Source of the DNA: Nisaea sp.
GTDB lineage: Bacteria; Pseudomonadota; Alphaproteobacteria; Thalassobaculales; Thalassobaculaceae
Direction of reading: 5' to 3'
Length of the DNA stretch: 64,000 bases
NCBI RefSeq assembly: GCF_034670185.1
Contig: NZ_JAXMNY010000002.1
Location: forward strand, 310,001 to 374,000
Below the pieces are notes generated by a model that was given only the letters and a program-made list of their open reading frames with translations, searched no databases and was not told where the DNA came from. How positions within the stretch are numbered: position 1 is the stretch's first letter; each line of letters starts with the position of its first letter. The position numbers and the translations under genes were made by a program. Positions 24,619 through 33,475 of the stretch are shown piece by piece.

Positions 24619-26045
24619 TTATGTGGCTCCGGGCGGCACTGGCCACTGTATTCGCTATTGTCATCCTTTGCCTGGCGGCCGTCGCCATCCCGGTAAAGGC
24701 CCAAGACAGCACACCCGAGGCAGGTGAGGTTTCCGCGGCGCCACAGGCCGTTGCCGTTACGCCGGTCGCGCGCGACGATGAGATCGCAACGCGGATCGAG
24801 GACATTCTGCAAGCAACAGGGTGGTACCCCGACATTGAGGTCAACGCGACCGACGGCGTTGTCTTCCTCGACGGCGTCACCGGATCCGACGAGCACCGCG
24901 GATGGGCACGCGACCTTGCCTCCAAAACCCAGGACGTGGTTGCCGTTGTCAACCGGATCACGGTCAAGCCCGAGATCGACTGGAGCTTCCGGCCGGCCCT
25001 TTCCGAAATAACAATACTCCTGCGTAACGGCCTCGCCAGCCTGCCGCTGATCGTTCTTGCACTGGTGATCCTGCCGCTGGCGTTCTACGCCGCCGTATTC
25101 GTTGCACGGATGATCGAATGGATATTGCGCGGGCAGGTCGACTCGCCCTTCCTGCGCAGCGTCATCGCGCGGACGGCGGCGATCCCGGTTTTCCTGATCG
25201 GACTATACATTGTCCTGCAAGTCGCCGGCCTGACCCAGCTCGCCCTATCGATCCTCGGTGGCGCCGGGGTGGCTGGCATCGTTGTCGGCTTCGCTTTCCG
25301 TGACATTGCCGAGAATTTCCTGGCGAGCCTCCTGCTCAGCATCCGGCAACCGTTCCGGCGCGGCGACTATATCGCCGTCGGCGGTCAGGAAGGCACCGTC
25401 CAGAGCATGAACACCCGCAGCACGCTTCTGTTGTCGCTCGAAGGCAACCATATCCAGATCCCGAACGCGACGGTGTTCAAGAACACCATCGTAAACTATA
25501 GCGCAGCCCCAACCCGCCAGGAATTCCTCGAGATCGGCGTCGGCTATGACGTATCGATCGCCGCCGCGCAGGAGATCATCCGCAAGGTTCTTGTCGACCA
25601 CGCCGCCGTTCTGGAACAGCCGGAGGAGCCACTTGTCCTGGTCGACTCCCTCGGCAGTTCGACCGTCAACCTGCGTGCCTATTTCTGGTTCGATGGCAGG
25701 GCTTATTCGGTTCTCAAGATCAGGTCCGCCCTGCTTCGATTGGTCAAGAAGGCCCTGATCGAGGAAAATATCTCGATGCCCGGCGAAACCCGCGAAGTCA
25801 TCTTTCCACAGGGTGTTCCGATCATTTCGACGGACAGCGCCCCGGCGCCAGCCCAGCCGGCCCTTCCAGCTTCCCGCGAAGAGATTTCCGTGCCGGAACC
25901 GGAGGTCACGGAATCAGGCGCCGCCGCGACCATATCGGAAGGTGATCTGGAGAATGAGACAGAATCCTTGGAACGCCATGCAGCCTCGGCCAACATTCCG
26001 GAGGCTGGAGAGGATCTGCTGTCTGATTCAGACACCAAGCCCTAA
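24615..26045 (+). CDS. Mechanosensitive channel (MscS family) with N-terminal periplasmic BON domain
   Basis: Translation most likely begins at ATG 24615, overlapping the pmp3 stop (ATG 24594 is an alternative). The 476-residue protein has a signal/anchor, then a BON domain at about residues 55-105 (ATRIEDILQATGWYPDIEVNA, VVFLDGVTGSDEHR). Membrane helices and the MscS pore and beta domain follow, with pore helix GGAGVAGIVVGFAFRDIAENF and QPFRRGDYIAVGGQEGTVQ. The C-terminal 90 residues are an acidic, Pro/Ala-rich tail of low complexity. It is expected in the inner membrane as a tension-gated or stress-responsive ion channel. Confidence 0.9.
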   Translation: MIMWLRAALATVFAIVILCLAAVAIPVKAQDSTPEAGEVSAAPQAVAVTPVARDDEIATRIEDILQATGWYPDIEVNATDGVVFLDGVTGSDEHRGWARDLASKTQDVVAVVNRITVKPEIDWSFRPALSEITILLRNGLASLPLIVLALVILPLAFYAAVFVARMIEWILRGQVDSPFLRSVIARTAAIPVFLIGLYIVLQVAGLTQLALSILGGAGVAGIVVGFAFRDIAENFLASLLLSIRQPFRRGDYIAVGGQEGTVQSMNTRSTLLLSLEGNHIQIPNATVFKNTIVNYSAAPTRQEFLEIGVGYDVSIAAAQEIIRKVLVDHAAVLEQPEEPLVLVDSLGSSTVNLRAYFWFDGRAYSVLKIRSALLRLVKKALIEENISMPGETREVIFPQGVPIISTDSAPAPAQPALPASREEISVPEPEVTESGAAATISEGDLENETESLERHAASANIPEAGEDLLSDSDTKP

Positions 26046-26164
26046 AGAGGGTCGCCCTTGACGGCTCCGGGCCGAGCGGTTTCCTGTAGGCCCAGAGCCG
26101 CGATGAGAGGTTTTGCCAGCCCGAAAGCAATGCGCTACGGTCCGGGAAACACCCTCAGACAAGA

Positions 26165-26569
26165 ATGGAACAGGCTCCGATGAGGAACAAGCTAGCGCCT
26201 TGGGCGCCGACTGTGCTCAGCATTACCCGCGCGGTCGCCGGGCTGATTTTCATGGCGCATGGCACGCAGAAAATTCTGGGCTTTCCGGCTGGCGGGAATA
26301 CGCCGTCAATGTTTTCCATGTCCTGGACGGCTGGCATCATCGAGCTGATCTGCGGCGCGCTCATCGCCATCGGTTTTCTGACACGCCCCGCCGCGTTCCT
26401 GTCATCCGGCCTGATGGCCTTCGCTTACTGGATCGCACACGCGCCACGAGATTTCTATCCGGTGAACAATGGAGGCGACGCCGCGATCCTCTATTGCTTC
26501 CTGTTCCTCTATCTCATTTTCGCGGGTCCCGGCCCGCTGAGCATCGATGCCATGCGGCGCCGCGCCTGA
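26165..26569 (+). CDS. DoxX family membrane protein
   Basis: The 134-residue protein has four hydrophobic helices and the DoxX pattern RAVAGLIFMAHGTQKILGF, GIIELICGALIAIGFLTRPAAF and YWIAHAPRDFYPVNNGGDAAILYCFLFLYL. DoxX-like proteins are small integral membrane proteins linked to redox or sulfur metabolism, usually of unknown function. The start may be ATG 26165 or 26180; neither has a clear ribosome binding site. It stands alone between the channel gene and the lipoprotein deaminase. Confidence 0.85.
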   Translation: MEQAPMRNKLAPWAPTVLSITRAVAGLIFMAHGTQKILGFPAGGNTPSMFSMSWTAGIIELICGALIAIGFLTRPAAFLSSGLMAFAYWIAHAPRDFYPVNNGGDAAILYCFLFLYLIFAGPGPLSIDAMRRRA

Positions 26570-26716
26570 GCCCGGCCGACCATACCGCTGCGCTCTCCCG
26601 TCGGGGCGCGCAGCCAGCCCCCGCCGGAAGCGCCCCGGACACCCGCCAAACAACATAAAAGTGCAAAACATAGAATTCGCATATACTCTGACTTCACCCT
26701 CACGAAGAAGGAGCAG

Positions 26717-28276
26717 ATGATGCGGATCATCTCGATCATGGCTGTACTTGCCCTGGGGTTGGGAGCGTGCGCGGGTGTTTCATCCGGCAATCCCGAAAGC
26801 CGCACCAGCACCCACTTCGAAGCAATCCGGGACGACCGCACGCTGACACGCGCCTTCCTGCAGGAGATGCCGAAGGGTGCGGATCTGCACACCCATCTCT
26901 CCGGCGCCGTCTATGCCGAGGCCTATATCCGCTGGGCCGCCGATCCGGATCTCCAGCTTTGCTACGACCCGGGCGCCCGGTCGATCGTGCAATGTGCCGC
27001 CCACGTCCCGCCAATGACGAAGCCGGATTGCAAAAGCGCGACGCAGGTGCGGATGAGTGATGCGGCAACGAGCGACGGCTGCATCGCAGCAATCACCGAC
27101 AATCTCTCGATGCGCAATTTCCAGCCAAACCCGCTCTGGGGCGAGCGGTCGGGCCACGACCAGTTTTTCTCCACCTTTGCCCGGTTTGGCGCAATTTCAG
27201 GTGACCGCAAGGCGGAGAGCCTTGCCTGGCTCGCACGGAACGCTGCGCTGCAGAACATTGTCTATGTCGAGCCGATGATGACCCTCGGTTGGGTCAATCC
27301 GGCTGCTCTCGGCGTGACGCAGAAACTTGCTGGCGGCAGCGACAAGGATCTCGCCGCATTCGAGAAGGCGCTGCTCGATCACGGTTTTGGTAAACTGGTG
27401 GATCAGGGCGCCAAAGTCTTAAACGACGCCATGACCGGCGCCCGGGAGCAGATGGGCTGCGGCACCGCCAAACCCGAGCCAGGCTGCACCGTGACACTCC
27501 GCCAGCTCGGCCAGAGTATCCGCACCCAGCCGCCGGAAAACACCTTCGCTCAAGTCATGCTGCATTACATGATCGCGGACAGGGAAAAGCTCAGCGTCGG
27601 TGTCAATTTCGTGGCACCAGAGGATTATCACGTCGCCCTCCGGGACTATTCCCTGCACATGAAGATCTTCGGCTATTTCAAACGGAAGTATGAGACGGTC
27701 GGCCTGTCGCTTCATGCGGGAGAGCTTTGGCTCGGCGTCACCGAGCTAGAAGATCTCACCTTCCATATCCGCGAAGCCGTGGAGATCGCCCACGTCGACC
27801 GCATCGGCCATGGCGTCGATATCGGCTTCGAGAAAGGTAGCGGAGACCTAATTGAGCGGATGGCGCAGGACGGCATCGCCGTCGAGATCAACCTCTCAAG
27901 CAACGAGCAGATTCTCGGCGTCGCCGGCAAGGACCATCCGTTCCCGACCTATCTGAAGGCAGGTGTGCCGGTGATGCTCTCCACCGACGACGAGGGTGTC
28001 GAGCGCATCGACCTCACCAGCCAGTACCAGCTCGCGAGCGAGCGGTACGGGCTCGACTATGTCGCCCTCAAAACCCTGTCGCGGCAAAGCCTGGAGAAGA
28101 GTTTCCTGGCCGGGAAATCGCTCTGGCACGAATTCCGAACACTCCTGCCCGCGACAGCATGCGGGAATGGCTATGCGACCGCAGCCTGCAAAGCCTTCCT
28201 TCACGATAGCGACAAGGCCCGCGCCCAGGTTGAGCTGGAAAAACGGTTTATGACTTTTGAGGCACAGTGGCGATAA
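26717..28276 (+). CDS. Lipoprotein adenosine deaminase-family hydrolase
   Basis: Residues 1-18 form a lipoprotein signal (lipobox LGAC, Cys18), so this 519-residue deaminase should act at the cell surface or in the periplasm, unlike the cytosolic enzyme. The catalytic-site elements of the adenosine deaminase family are present: ADLHTHLSGAVY (metal HxH), LSLHAGELW (metal His, catalytic Glu nearby), HVDRIGHGVDI and VMLSTDDEGV with Asp-Asp. A roughly 100-residue insertion with several Cys follows the first motif. GAAGGAG precedes the ATG. A probable role is scavenging extracellular purines; the substrate is not proven. Confidence 0.87.
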   Translation: MMRIISIMAVLALGLGACAGVSSGNPESRTSTHFEAIRDDRTLTRAFLQEMPKGADLHTHLSGAVYAEAYIRWAADPDLQLCYDPGARSIVQCAAHVPPMTKPDCKSATQVRMSDAATSDGCIAAITDNLSMRNFQPNPLWGERSGHDQFFSTFARFGAISGDRKAESLAWLARNAALQNIVYVEPMMTLGWVNPAALGVTQKLAGGSDKDLAAFEKALLDHGFGKLVDQGAKVLNDAMTGAREQMGCGTAKPEPGCTVTLRQLGQSIRTQPPENTFAQVMLHYMIADREKLSVGVNFVAPEDYHVALRDYSLHMKIFGYFKRKYETVGLSLHAGELWLGVTELEDLTFHIREAVEIAHVDRIGHGVDIGFEKGSGDLIERMAQDGIAVEINLSSNEQILGVAGKDHPFPTYLKAGVPVMLSTDDEGVERIDLTSQYQLASERYGLDYVALKTLSRQSLEKSFLAGKSLWHEFRTLLPATACGNGYATAACKAFLHDSDKARAQVELEKRFMTFEAQWR

Positions 28277-28288
28277 CCCAAACTCCGC

Positions 28289-29326
28289 CTAAAGGATCTC
28301 GTCCTCGTCGAGCAGCGGATCGTTGGCGAATTCTTCCTCGATCGCGCCCATCGTTCCCTCCATGGAAGCGGAATGCGGGAGCTGGGCGACATGGAAAAGC
28401 GCATCGCCCTGGTTGACGGCCGGATGGTTCGTACGGCCGACGATCAGCCCGGACACATCGCTTTTCAGCTCCGCTTCCTTTTCGCCGAACGGATCGGCGA
28501 TGTAGCCCATGGTATCGCCCTTGCGGATAACATCGCCGACATTGCGCGAGGCCCGGAAAATGCCACCCTCGGAAGCCCGCAGCCAGGTAGATTTCTGGAC
28601 CAGTGGCGGCGCCACGTTACCGATCTTGATGCTGCGCGCACTGATCATGCCGAGTTGCTTCAGCACCTTGAGGATACCCTTGACACCAACCCGCGCTGAA
28701 AACTCATCCAGCCTCAGCGCTTCACCGGCCTCATACAGCAGAATAGGCACACCTATTTTCGCAGCCGCCGCGCGCAGCGAGCCTTCACGCAATGCCGACT
28801 GGATAATCACCGGAGGCTCGAACACACGGGCCAGCTCCAGCGCTTTCGGGTCATCGGCATTGATCCGGACCTGCGGCAGGTTCACACGGTGAACAGCTGC
28901 CGAATGCAGATCGATGCCGAGATCGCAGAGCGAAACCACATCGTTCAGAAAACGATAAGCCAACTGGCTCGCGAGGGAGCCGGTCTGGCTACCCGGGAAA
29001 GTCCGATTCAGATCGCGGCGATCGGGGAGATAACGGCTGTGACTGATGAAGCCAAAGGCATTCACGATTGGGACAAGCAGAAGCGTTCCGGAAATCCGCT
29101 TTAGCGCCGAGCTCCTCGAGAGCCTGCGGATGACCTCGACACCGATAATCTCATCGCCATGGACGGCTGCACTGACGAACACCGTCGGCCCGTCCTTGCG
29201 GCCATGGATAACCTGCACCGGCAAACTCATCGGAGTATGGTTGGACAGCACGCTCAGCGGAATATCGACAATCCGGCGGGTGCCGGGGGAGATTTCTTCT
29301 CCCCCGATCAAAAATGGTTTACGCAA
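28289..29326 (-). CDS. Succinylglutamate desuccinylase/aspartoacylase family protein of the rimK operon
   Basis: The likely start is TTG 29326, overlapping the rimK stop and preceded by AGAAGG, giving 345 residues that begin RKPFLIGGEEISPGTRR as in relatives. This is a zinc carboxypeptidase-fold enzyme: metal ligands are in SAAVHGDEIIGVEVIRR (HxxE) and IDLHSAA, with the catalytic Glu region LLYEAGEALR. The C-terminal 100 residues form a separate beta-rich lobe. Located directly after rimK and translationally coupled, it may remove or recycle residues added by RimK. Confidence 0.87.
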   Translation of the reverse strand: MRKPFLIGGEEISPGTRRIVDIPLSVLSNHTPMSLPVQVIHGRKDGPTVFVSAAVHGDEIIGVEVIRRLSRSSALKRISGTLLLVPIVNAFGFISHSRYLPDRRDLNRTFPGSQTGSLASQLAYRFLNDVVSLCDLGIDLHSAAVHRVNLPQVRINADDPKALELARVFEPPVIIQSALREGSLRAAAAKIGVPILLYEAGEALRLDEFSARVGVKGILKVLKQLGMISARSIKIGNVAPPLVQKSTWLRASEGGIFRASRNVGDVIRKGDTMGYIADPFGEKEAELKSDVSGLIVGRTNHPAVNQGDALFHVAQLPHSASMEGTMGAIEEEFANDPLLDEDEIL

Positions 29327-30248
29327 CTTTGACCTTCTTACGGCTCTTGCCGCCCTTTGTCCGCGTGCGACCGGCACGGGCGTTCTTTTCCAAAAACTCG
29401 ATGATCTTGCCTGCCACGTCGACACCGGTGGCATTCTCAACCCCTTCGAGACCCGGCGAGGAGTTCACCTCCATCACCACCGGCCCGTCATTCGAACGCA
29501 GCATGTCAACACCGCAGACATTGAGCCCCATTGCATTCGCCGCCTTGATTGCCGTCGCGCGCTCGGCTGCGGATATTTTCACGGCCTCCGCGGAACCGCC
29601 GCGATGCAGGTTGGACCGGAAATCGCCTTCCTTGCCGCGACGGATCATCGACGCGACGACCTTCTCACCAACCACGAGGCAACGAATATCCTCACCGTTG
29701 GCTTCCTTCACGAACTGCTGGACGAGAATGTTCGTTTTCACCCCGCCAAAGGCCTGGATGATACTCTCGGCCGCTTTCGGCGTTTCGCCGAGGACCACAC
29801 CAATGCCCTGTGTACCTTCGAGCAGCTTGATGATGACCGGCGCCCCGCCGGCGATGCGCAGCAGTTCCTCGGCGTCCGAGGTCCGGTGTGCAAAGACCGT
29901 GACCGGAAGCCCCACGCCTTCGCGCGACAGGAGCTGCATGCTGCGCAGCTTGTCCCGGGAGCGTGAGATGCCGACCGACTCGTTCAGCGGATAGACGTCC
30001 ATCATCTCGAACTGACGCAGCACCGCCGTACCGAAGAAGGTCACGGATGCGCCAATACGCGGGATGACCGCATCGTAGCCGGTCAGGGAATGTCCCTTGT
30101 AGTGCACTTCGGGATCGTTCGACGCAATGTCTATGAAACAGCGCAAATGGTCGATGACATCGATTTCGTGACCGCGCTCCTTAGCAGCCTCGATGATGCG
30201 CTTGTGTGAGTAGAGTTCGGGATTACGGCAAAGAAGACCAATCTTCAT
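29319..30248 (-). CDS. rimK: RimK-type ATP-grasp ligase
   Basis: RimK enzymes ligate glutamate to the C-terminus of ribosomal protein S6 or make short poly-glutamate. The 309-residue protein has the N-terminal lobe MKIGLLCRNPELYSHKRI, then ATP-grasp motifs: SRSRDKLRSMQLLSREGVGLPVT, VIIKLLEGTQGIGVVL, and the metal site VDMLRSNDGPVVMEVNSSPGLEG. The C-terminal tail is Lys/Arg-rich. AAGGA precedes its ATG. It is third in a tight leftward operon with an unknown small protein, a retropepsin-like protease and an aspartoacylase-family protein. Confidence 0.92.
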   Translation of the reverse strand: MKIGLLCRNPELYSHKRIIEAAKERGHEIDVIDHLRCFIDIASNDPEVHYKGHSLTGYDAVIPRIGASVTFFGTAVLRQFEMMDVYPLNESVGISRSRDKLRSMQLLSREGVGLPVTVFAHRTSDAEELLRIAGGAPVIIKLLEGTQGIGVVLGETPKAAESIIQAFGGVKTNILVQQFVKEANGEDIRCLVVGEKVVASMIRRGKEGDFRSNLHRGGSAEAVKISAAERATAIKAANAMGLNVCGVDMLRSNDGPVVMEVNSSPGLEGVENATGVDVAGKIIEFLEKNARAGRTRTKGGKSRKKVKVA

Positions 30249-30277
30249 TTGCTTATCCTTTCTATCATTACCTTGGT

Positions 30278-30736
30278 TTAACCAACTACATGCTTTCGTC
30301 CGGTCACAAACGAACGTCCGGGATCGACCAGAAAGCGGTCCCTGACGGCCTGACGGCCCAAAAGCATTCGAAACCCGAGCTGATCGCGATCAGCCAGGGT
30401 GATTTCGATCGGCCATGTGAAGCCAGCGAGAGAAACATCGGTCGAGATGACGTAGCGAACGTCCTTGTGACCGCTGGAACTCATGACCTCGCGCTCGTCC
30501 AGCACTTCCGCGATGCACTCGACCACGGGCAGCCGATAGCGCTGCCGCGGGTGCACCACAAACGCAACATGCGGCGCACCATGGTCGGTGAATTGCCGGA
30601 TGTTGAAAGCGTGCAACGAGGACGTCCGAGCACCGGTATCGATTTTGGTCTTGATCCGCTCGATCCCAAGCTCACCAAGAGACACCCATTCACGCCAGCC
30701 GATTACCGGCAAGCGCACTTCCTTATGCCGCTTCAT
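30278..30736 (-). CDS. RimK-associated retropepsin-like protein (PF05618, RimB-type)
   Basis: The 152-residue protein has the pattern VIGWREWVSLGELGIERIKTKIDTGARTSSLHA, where DTGA resembles the catalytic motif of retroviral-type aspartic proteases. A second conserved segment is FRMLLGRQAVRDRFLVDPG. It belongs to the family found beside rimK in many proteobacteria, annotated as ATP-dependent zinc protease. It is presumed to act on the RimK-modified product. Its ATG overlaps the stop of the preceding small gene (ATGA), and rimK follows after 29 bp. Confidence 0.87.
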   Translation of the reverse strand: MKRHKEVRLPVIGWREWVSLGELGIERIKTKIDTGARTSSLHAFNIRQFTDHGAPHVAFVVHPRQRYRLPVVECIAEVLDEREVMSSSGHKDVRYVISTDVSLAGFTWPIEITLADRDQLGFRMLLGRQAVRDRFLVDPGRSFVTGRKHVVG

Positions 30737-31125
30737 ACGCCCTCGTCACCCGTAGCCTCATCCACTCCCGGCTCTTCACCGGCCTCAGCCGTTACGGGCT
30801 CCTCCCCATCCGATATCGCACCGACAGGAAACTTCATTGCGGCGGCAATAACGCCCTCGTTCGCGCGCCGGTAACTGGCAAAGGTCTGCTGACTGACGAC
30901 GATGAAGTAAGTCTCAAGATCGATCAGCAGATATCCCATCTCGTAAAGCGACCGGCGGAGGGCCTCGATCTGCTCCGGCCAGAGTCGCCGTACGCCCATC
31001 AGTTGGCGCATCAGCTTCATCGAAATCCGGTACCGCCCGCGCGGCTTCCCCGCGAAGGGATGCTCGTAAAGCGCCACCAGGCGTGTGCGTACATCCACGT
31101 AATCGACATCCACGTCGTCACCCAT
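30733..31125 (-). CDS. Uncharacterised protein heading the rimK operon
   Basis: This 130-residue protein is not recognised. Residues 10-95 look like a compact alpha/beta or winged-helix-like domain (VDVRTRLVALYEHPFAGKP, RYRISMKLMRQLMGVRRLWP, LYEMGYLLIDLETYFIVVSQ). It ends in an acidic Gly/Glu-rich tail of about 30 residues. There is no signal peptide or membrane segment. It is the first gene of the operon (GAGGCGG before the ATG) and overlaps the protease gene by four bases, so it probably acts with RimK, perhaps as a regulatory subunit or substrate adaptor. Confidence 0.75.
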   Translation of the reverse strand: MGDDVDVDYVDVRTRLVALYEHPFAGKPRGRYRISMKLMRQLMGVRRLWPEQIEALRRSLYEMGYLLIDLETYFIVVSQQTFASYRRANEGVIAAAMKFPVGAISDGEEPVTAEAGEEPGVDEATGDEGV

Positions 31126-31186
31126 ATTTCCGCCTCACATTTCGTGACCTAAAATATAAATTTTATTAGCTATAGCAAATATTTTT

Positions 31187-31214
31187 TTGACTATTCTATG
31201 ATTTTTTATATATT
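31187..31214 (+). promoter_or_regulatory. Sigma-70-type promoter of the CorC gene
   Basis: TTGACT at 31187-31192 and TATATT at 31209-31214 are separated by 16 bp within a very AT-rich stretch (31141-31220) between divergent genes. The predicted transcript start lies near 31221, 28 bases before the TTG start codon of the CorC-like gene. The longer open frame beginning at 31198 would start inside this promoter, which argues against that start. Confidence 0.6.
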
Positions 31215-31248
31215 CCGCCATCAATCAAAGAGATCTCGGAGAGTCGTC

Positions 31249-32604
31249 TTGAACTCGTTTTACGTGCAGCTTCTTGCAATCATTGCGCTTCTGGCAGCGA
31301 ACGCCTTCTTTGTCGCAGCCGAGTTCGCGCTCGTCTCAGCACGGCATTTCCGGATCGAGACCCGGGCAAAGGGCGGCAGCAGCGCCGCCCGGATGACCCT
31401 GCGAATAAAAGAAAACATCGACGCCTATCTGTCCGCCTGCCAGCTCGGCATCACCATGGCCTCGCTCGGTCTTGGCTGGCTTGGCGAGCCGGCGGTTGCC
31501 GCGATCTTGAAGCCCGTGCTGGAGCCTCTCCATCTTTCGGATGCGACCCTGCACACGATCTCGTTCGTGATCGGCTTTATCGTCTTCTCGTCCCTGCATA
31601 TCGTCATTGGCGAGCAGGTTCCGAAGACCTATGCAATCCGCAAGGCGGTCGCGGTCTCCATTCTCCTCTCCTATCCATTGCACTGGTTTTACCTCGCCAT
31701 CTTCCCGCTGAGCTGGGTGCTGAACTGGGCCTCGATCTCGCTCCTGCGCCTGATGGGCGTAAAGGAAGCCAGCCACGCGGAAGTTCTGACCAGCGACGAG
31801 TTGAAAGGCCTGATCCATGTTTCAGCGGAACACGGAGAGGTCGAGGCGGAGCGTGCAACCATGCTGCACAATCTGTTTCATTTCGATGAGCGCACCGTCG
31901 AGAGCGTGATGATCCCGCGTACCGAAACCAGGGTTCTGCGGACCGAAGCCAGTGCTGCCGAGAATCTGGATACCATCCGTCAATCCCAGTATTCGCGGTT
32001 CCCGATTGTAAGCGACGGTCACGACAATCTGATCGGCATCATCCTTGTCCGCGACCTGGTAAACGCCTTGGTCGACGGCAAAAAAGCTCCCTGGGAAAAC
32101 CTCAAGCCTTATTGCCGCGACCCCCTCGTGGTGCCTGAGTCCCTGCGTGTCTCCACCCTGTTCGAAATGATGCGCACCAAGCGGGCGCATATGGCGTGCG
32201 TGATTGACGAATACGGCTCCTTCGTCGGCATCGTCACGCTTGAGGATCTGCTTGAGGAAATCGTCGGCGAAATCGCGGACGAGACCGACAAGGACGAGCA
32301 GGAATTCCCGATTGTCTGGAAGGGCGATCACTGGGATTCCCATGGCCTAGCCTCGCTGGCCGATTTCGAGCGTGAAACCGGTTTCGTCGGAAGCGACGAG
32401 TATGAGGTCAATACGGTCTCCGGCCTGGTCATGAGCCTGCTCGGACGCATTCCACTCGCGAAGGACGTCGTTGAGCTGGATGGCTTTCGCTTCACCGTCC
32501 TCGCAATGAAGGACCGGCGCATAGAGCGGTTACGCATCTCGCGGATCGACGACGACGCCACGTCTACAGAAGAAAACGACAGCGACGGCGAGTCGAAACA
32601 CTAG
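31249..32604 (+). CDS. CorC/HlyC (CNNM) family transporter with CBS domains
   Basis: The start is TTG 31249, with GGAGAG 5 bases before it, giving 451 residues. The N-terminal CNNM/DUF21 membrane domain (about 1-190; FFVAAEFALVSARHFRIE, ACQLGITMASLGLGWLGEPA) is followed by two CBS domains (about 210-330; VMIPRTETRVL, SQYSRFPIVSDGHDNLIGI). A C-terminal CorC/HlyC domain ends the protein (YEVNTVSGLVMSLLGRIP). Relatives take part in Mg2+/Co2+ efflux or sodium-coupled Mg2+ transport. An MscS-like gene and two MgtE-like genes follow in the same direction, so this is an ion-homeostasis cluster. Confidence 0.92.
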   Translation: MNSFYVQLLAIIALLAANAFFVAAEFALVSARHFRIETRAKGGSSAARMTLRIKENIDAYLSACQLGITMASLGLGWLGEPAVAAILKPVLEPLHLSDATLHTISFVIGFIVFSSLHIVIGEQVPKTYAIRKAVAVSILLSYPLHWFYLAIFPLSWVLNWASISLLRLMGVKEASHAEVLTSDELKGLIHVSAEHGEVEAERATMLHNLFHFDERTVESVMIPRTETRVLRTEASAAENLDTIRQSQYSRFPIVSDGHDNLIGIILVRDLVNALVDGKKAPWENLKPYCRDPLVVPESLRVSTLFEMMRTKRAHMACVIDEYGSFVGIVTLEDLLEEIVGEIADETDKDEQEFPIVWKGDHWDSHGLASLADFERETGFVGSDEYEVNTVSGLVMSLLGRIPLAKDVVELDGFRFTVLAMKDRRIERLRISRIDDDATSTEENDSDGESKH

Positions 32605-32653
32605 AAACCCTCAACGACGCTGCAAGCAAATAATCCGAACAAGGAGAATTGCC

Positions 32654-33472
32654 ATGCTTGAACATGCAGAACCCATCGTTTCCGGGCTGAAGCAGATTGC
32701 GGATTCACTCTTCGAACTTCTGCCTGCGCTCCTGAGTGCCGCCCTGCTTCTTGTCATTGGCTGGCTCGTGGCCCGCACCGTTCGGGCGATCACTCTTCGG
32801 TCGGCGAAAACCCTGAACCGTGGAGCGCAGGCGCTCGGGCTTGGCGGCCTGGTCCGGACCATCGGATCCGAAGGCTCGACGACGAAGGTCCTGGCGAGCG
32901 TGTTCTACTGGCTGGTCATCCTGTTCTTCCTGACCTCGGCCACCAATGTGCTGGGTCTGACGGTTTTCACCGGCTGGCTTGCACAGCTTGTCACCTACCT
33001 GCCCCAGATCCTCTCCGGCGCCCTGATCATCTTCGCCGGGGTCATTCTTGCCAATATCGCGCGCGATGCCCTGATCGCCGCTCTGCCCGGTGTTCCCGAG
33101 CAGCAGCGCAACCTGCTCGGCCGGCTTGTGCAGGGACTGACGGTCGTGGTGCTGGTCGTCGTCGGTCTGGATCAGATCGGCATCGACATCACCATCATCA
33201 TCACCATTCTGTCCGTTGCGGTCGCGGCCCTGCTGGGCGGCCTCTCGCTGGCCTTCAGCCTCGGTGCGCGCACTTTTGTCAGCAACGTGATCGGCTCCCA
33301 TTACCTCGATCGCGATTTCAGCATCGGGCAGAAAATCCGCTTCGCTGAAACGGAAGGCGCCATCGCTGAAATCACGGCAACCACGGTGATCCTCGAGACA
33401 AGCGACGGCCGGCTCATCATCCCCGCCCATCGTTTCGCGGAGGAGACCACGCTCATCCGGACGGGAGACTAA
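32654..33472 (+). CDS. Small mechanosensitive-channel-like membrane protein (TM-helix repeats)
   Basis: The 272-residue protein contains conserved TM-helix repeats like those of MscS-related proteins (LPALLSAALLLVIGWLVARTVRAI and YLPQILSGALIIFAGVILANIARDAL). A pore-like helix region follows (AALLGGLSLAFSLGARTFVSNVIGSHYL) and then a short beta domain (DRDFSIGQKIRFAETEGAIAEITATTV). It lacks the large C-terminal cage of full MscS. AAGGAGAA precedes the ATG. Three bases separate it from the next gene, so it is in one operon with the MgtE-like genes. Ion selectivity is unknown. Confidence 0.85.
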   Translation: MLEHAEPIVSGLKQIADSLFELLPALLSAALLLVIGWLVARTVRAITLRSAKTLNRGAQALGLGGLVRTIGSEGSTTKVLASVFYWLVILFFLTSATNVLGLTVFTGWLAQLVTYLPQILSGALIIFAGVILANIARDALIAALPGVPEQQRNLLGRLVQGLTVVVLVVVGLDQIGIDITIIITILSVAVAALLGGLSLAFSLGARTFVSNVIGSHYLDRDFSIGQKIRFAETEGAIAEITATTVILETSDGRLIIPAHRFAEETTLIRTGD

Positions 33473-33475
33473 GCC

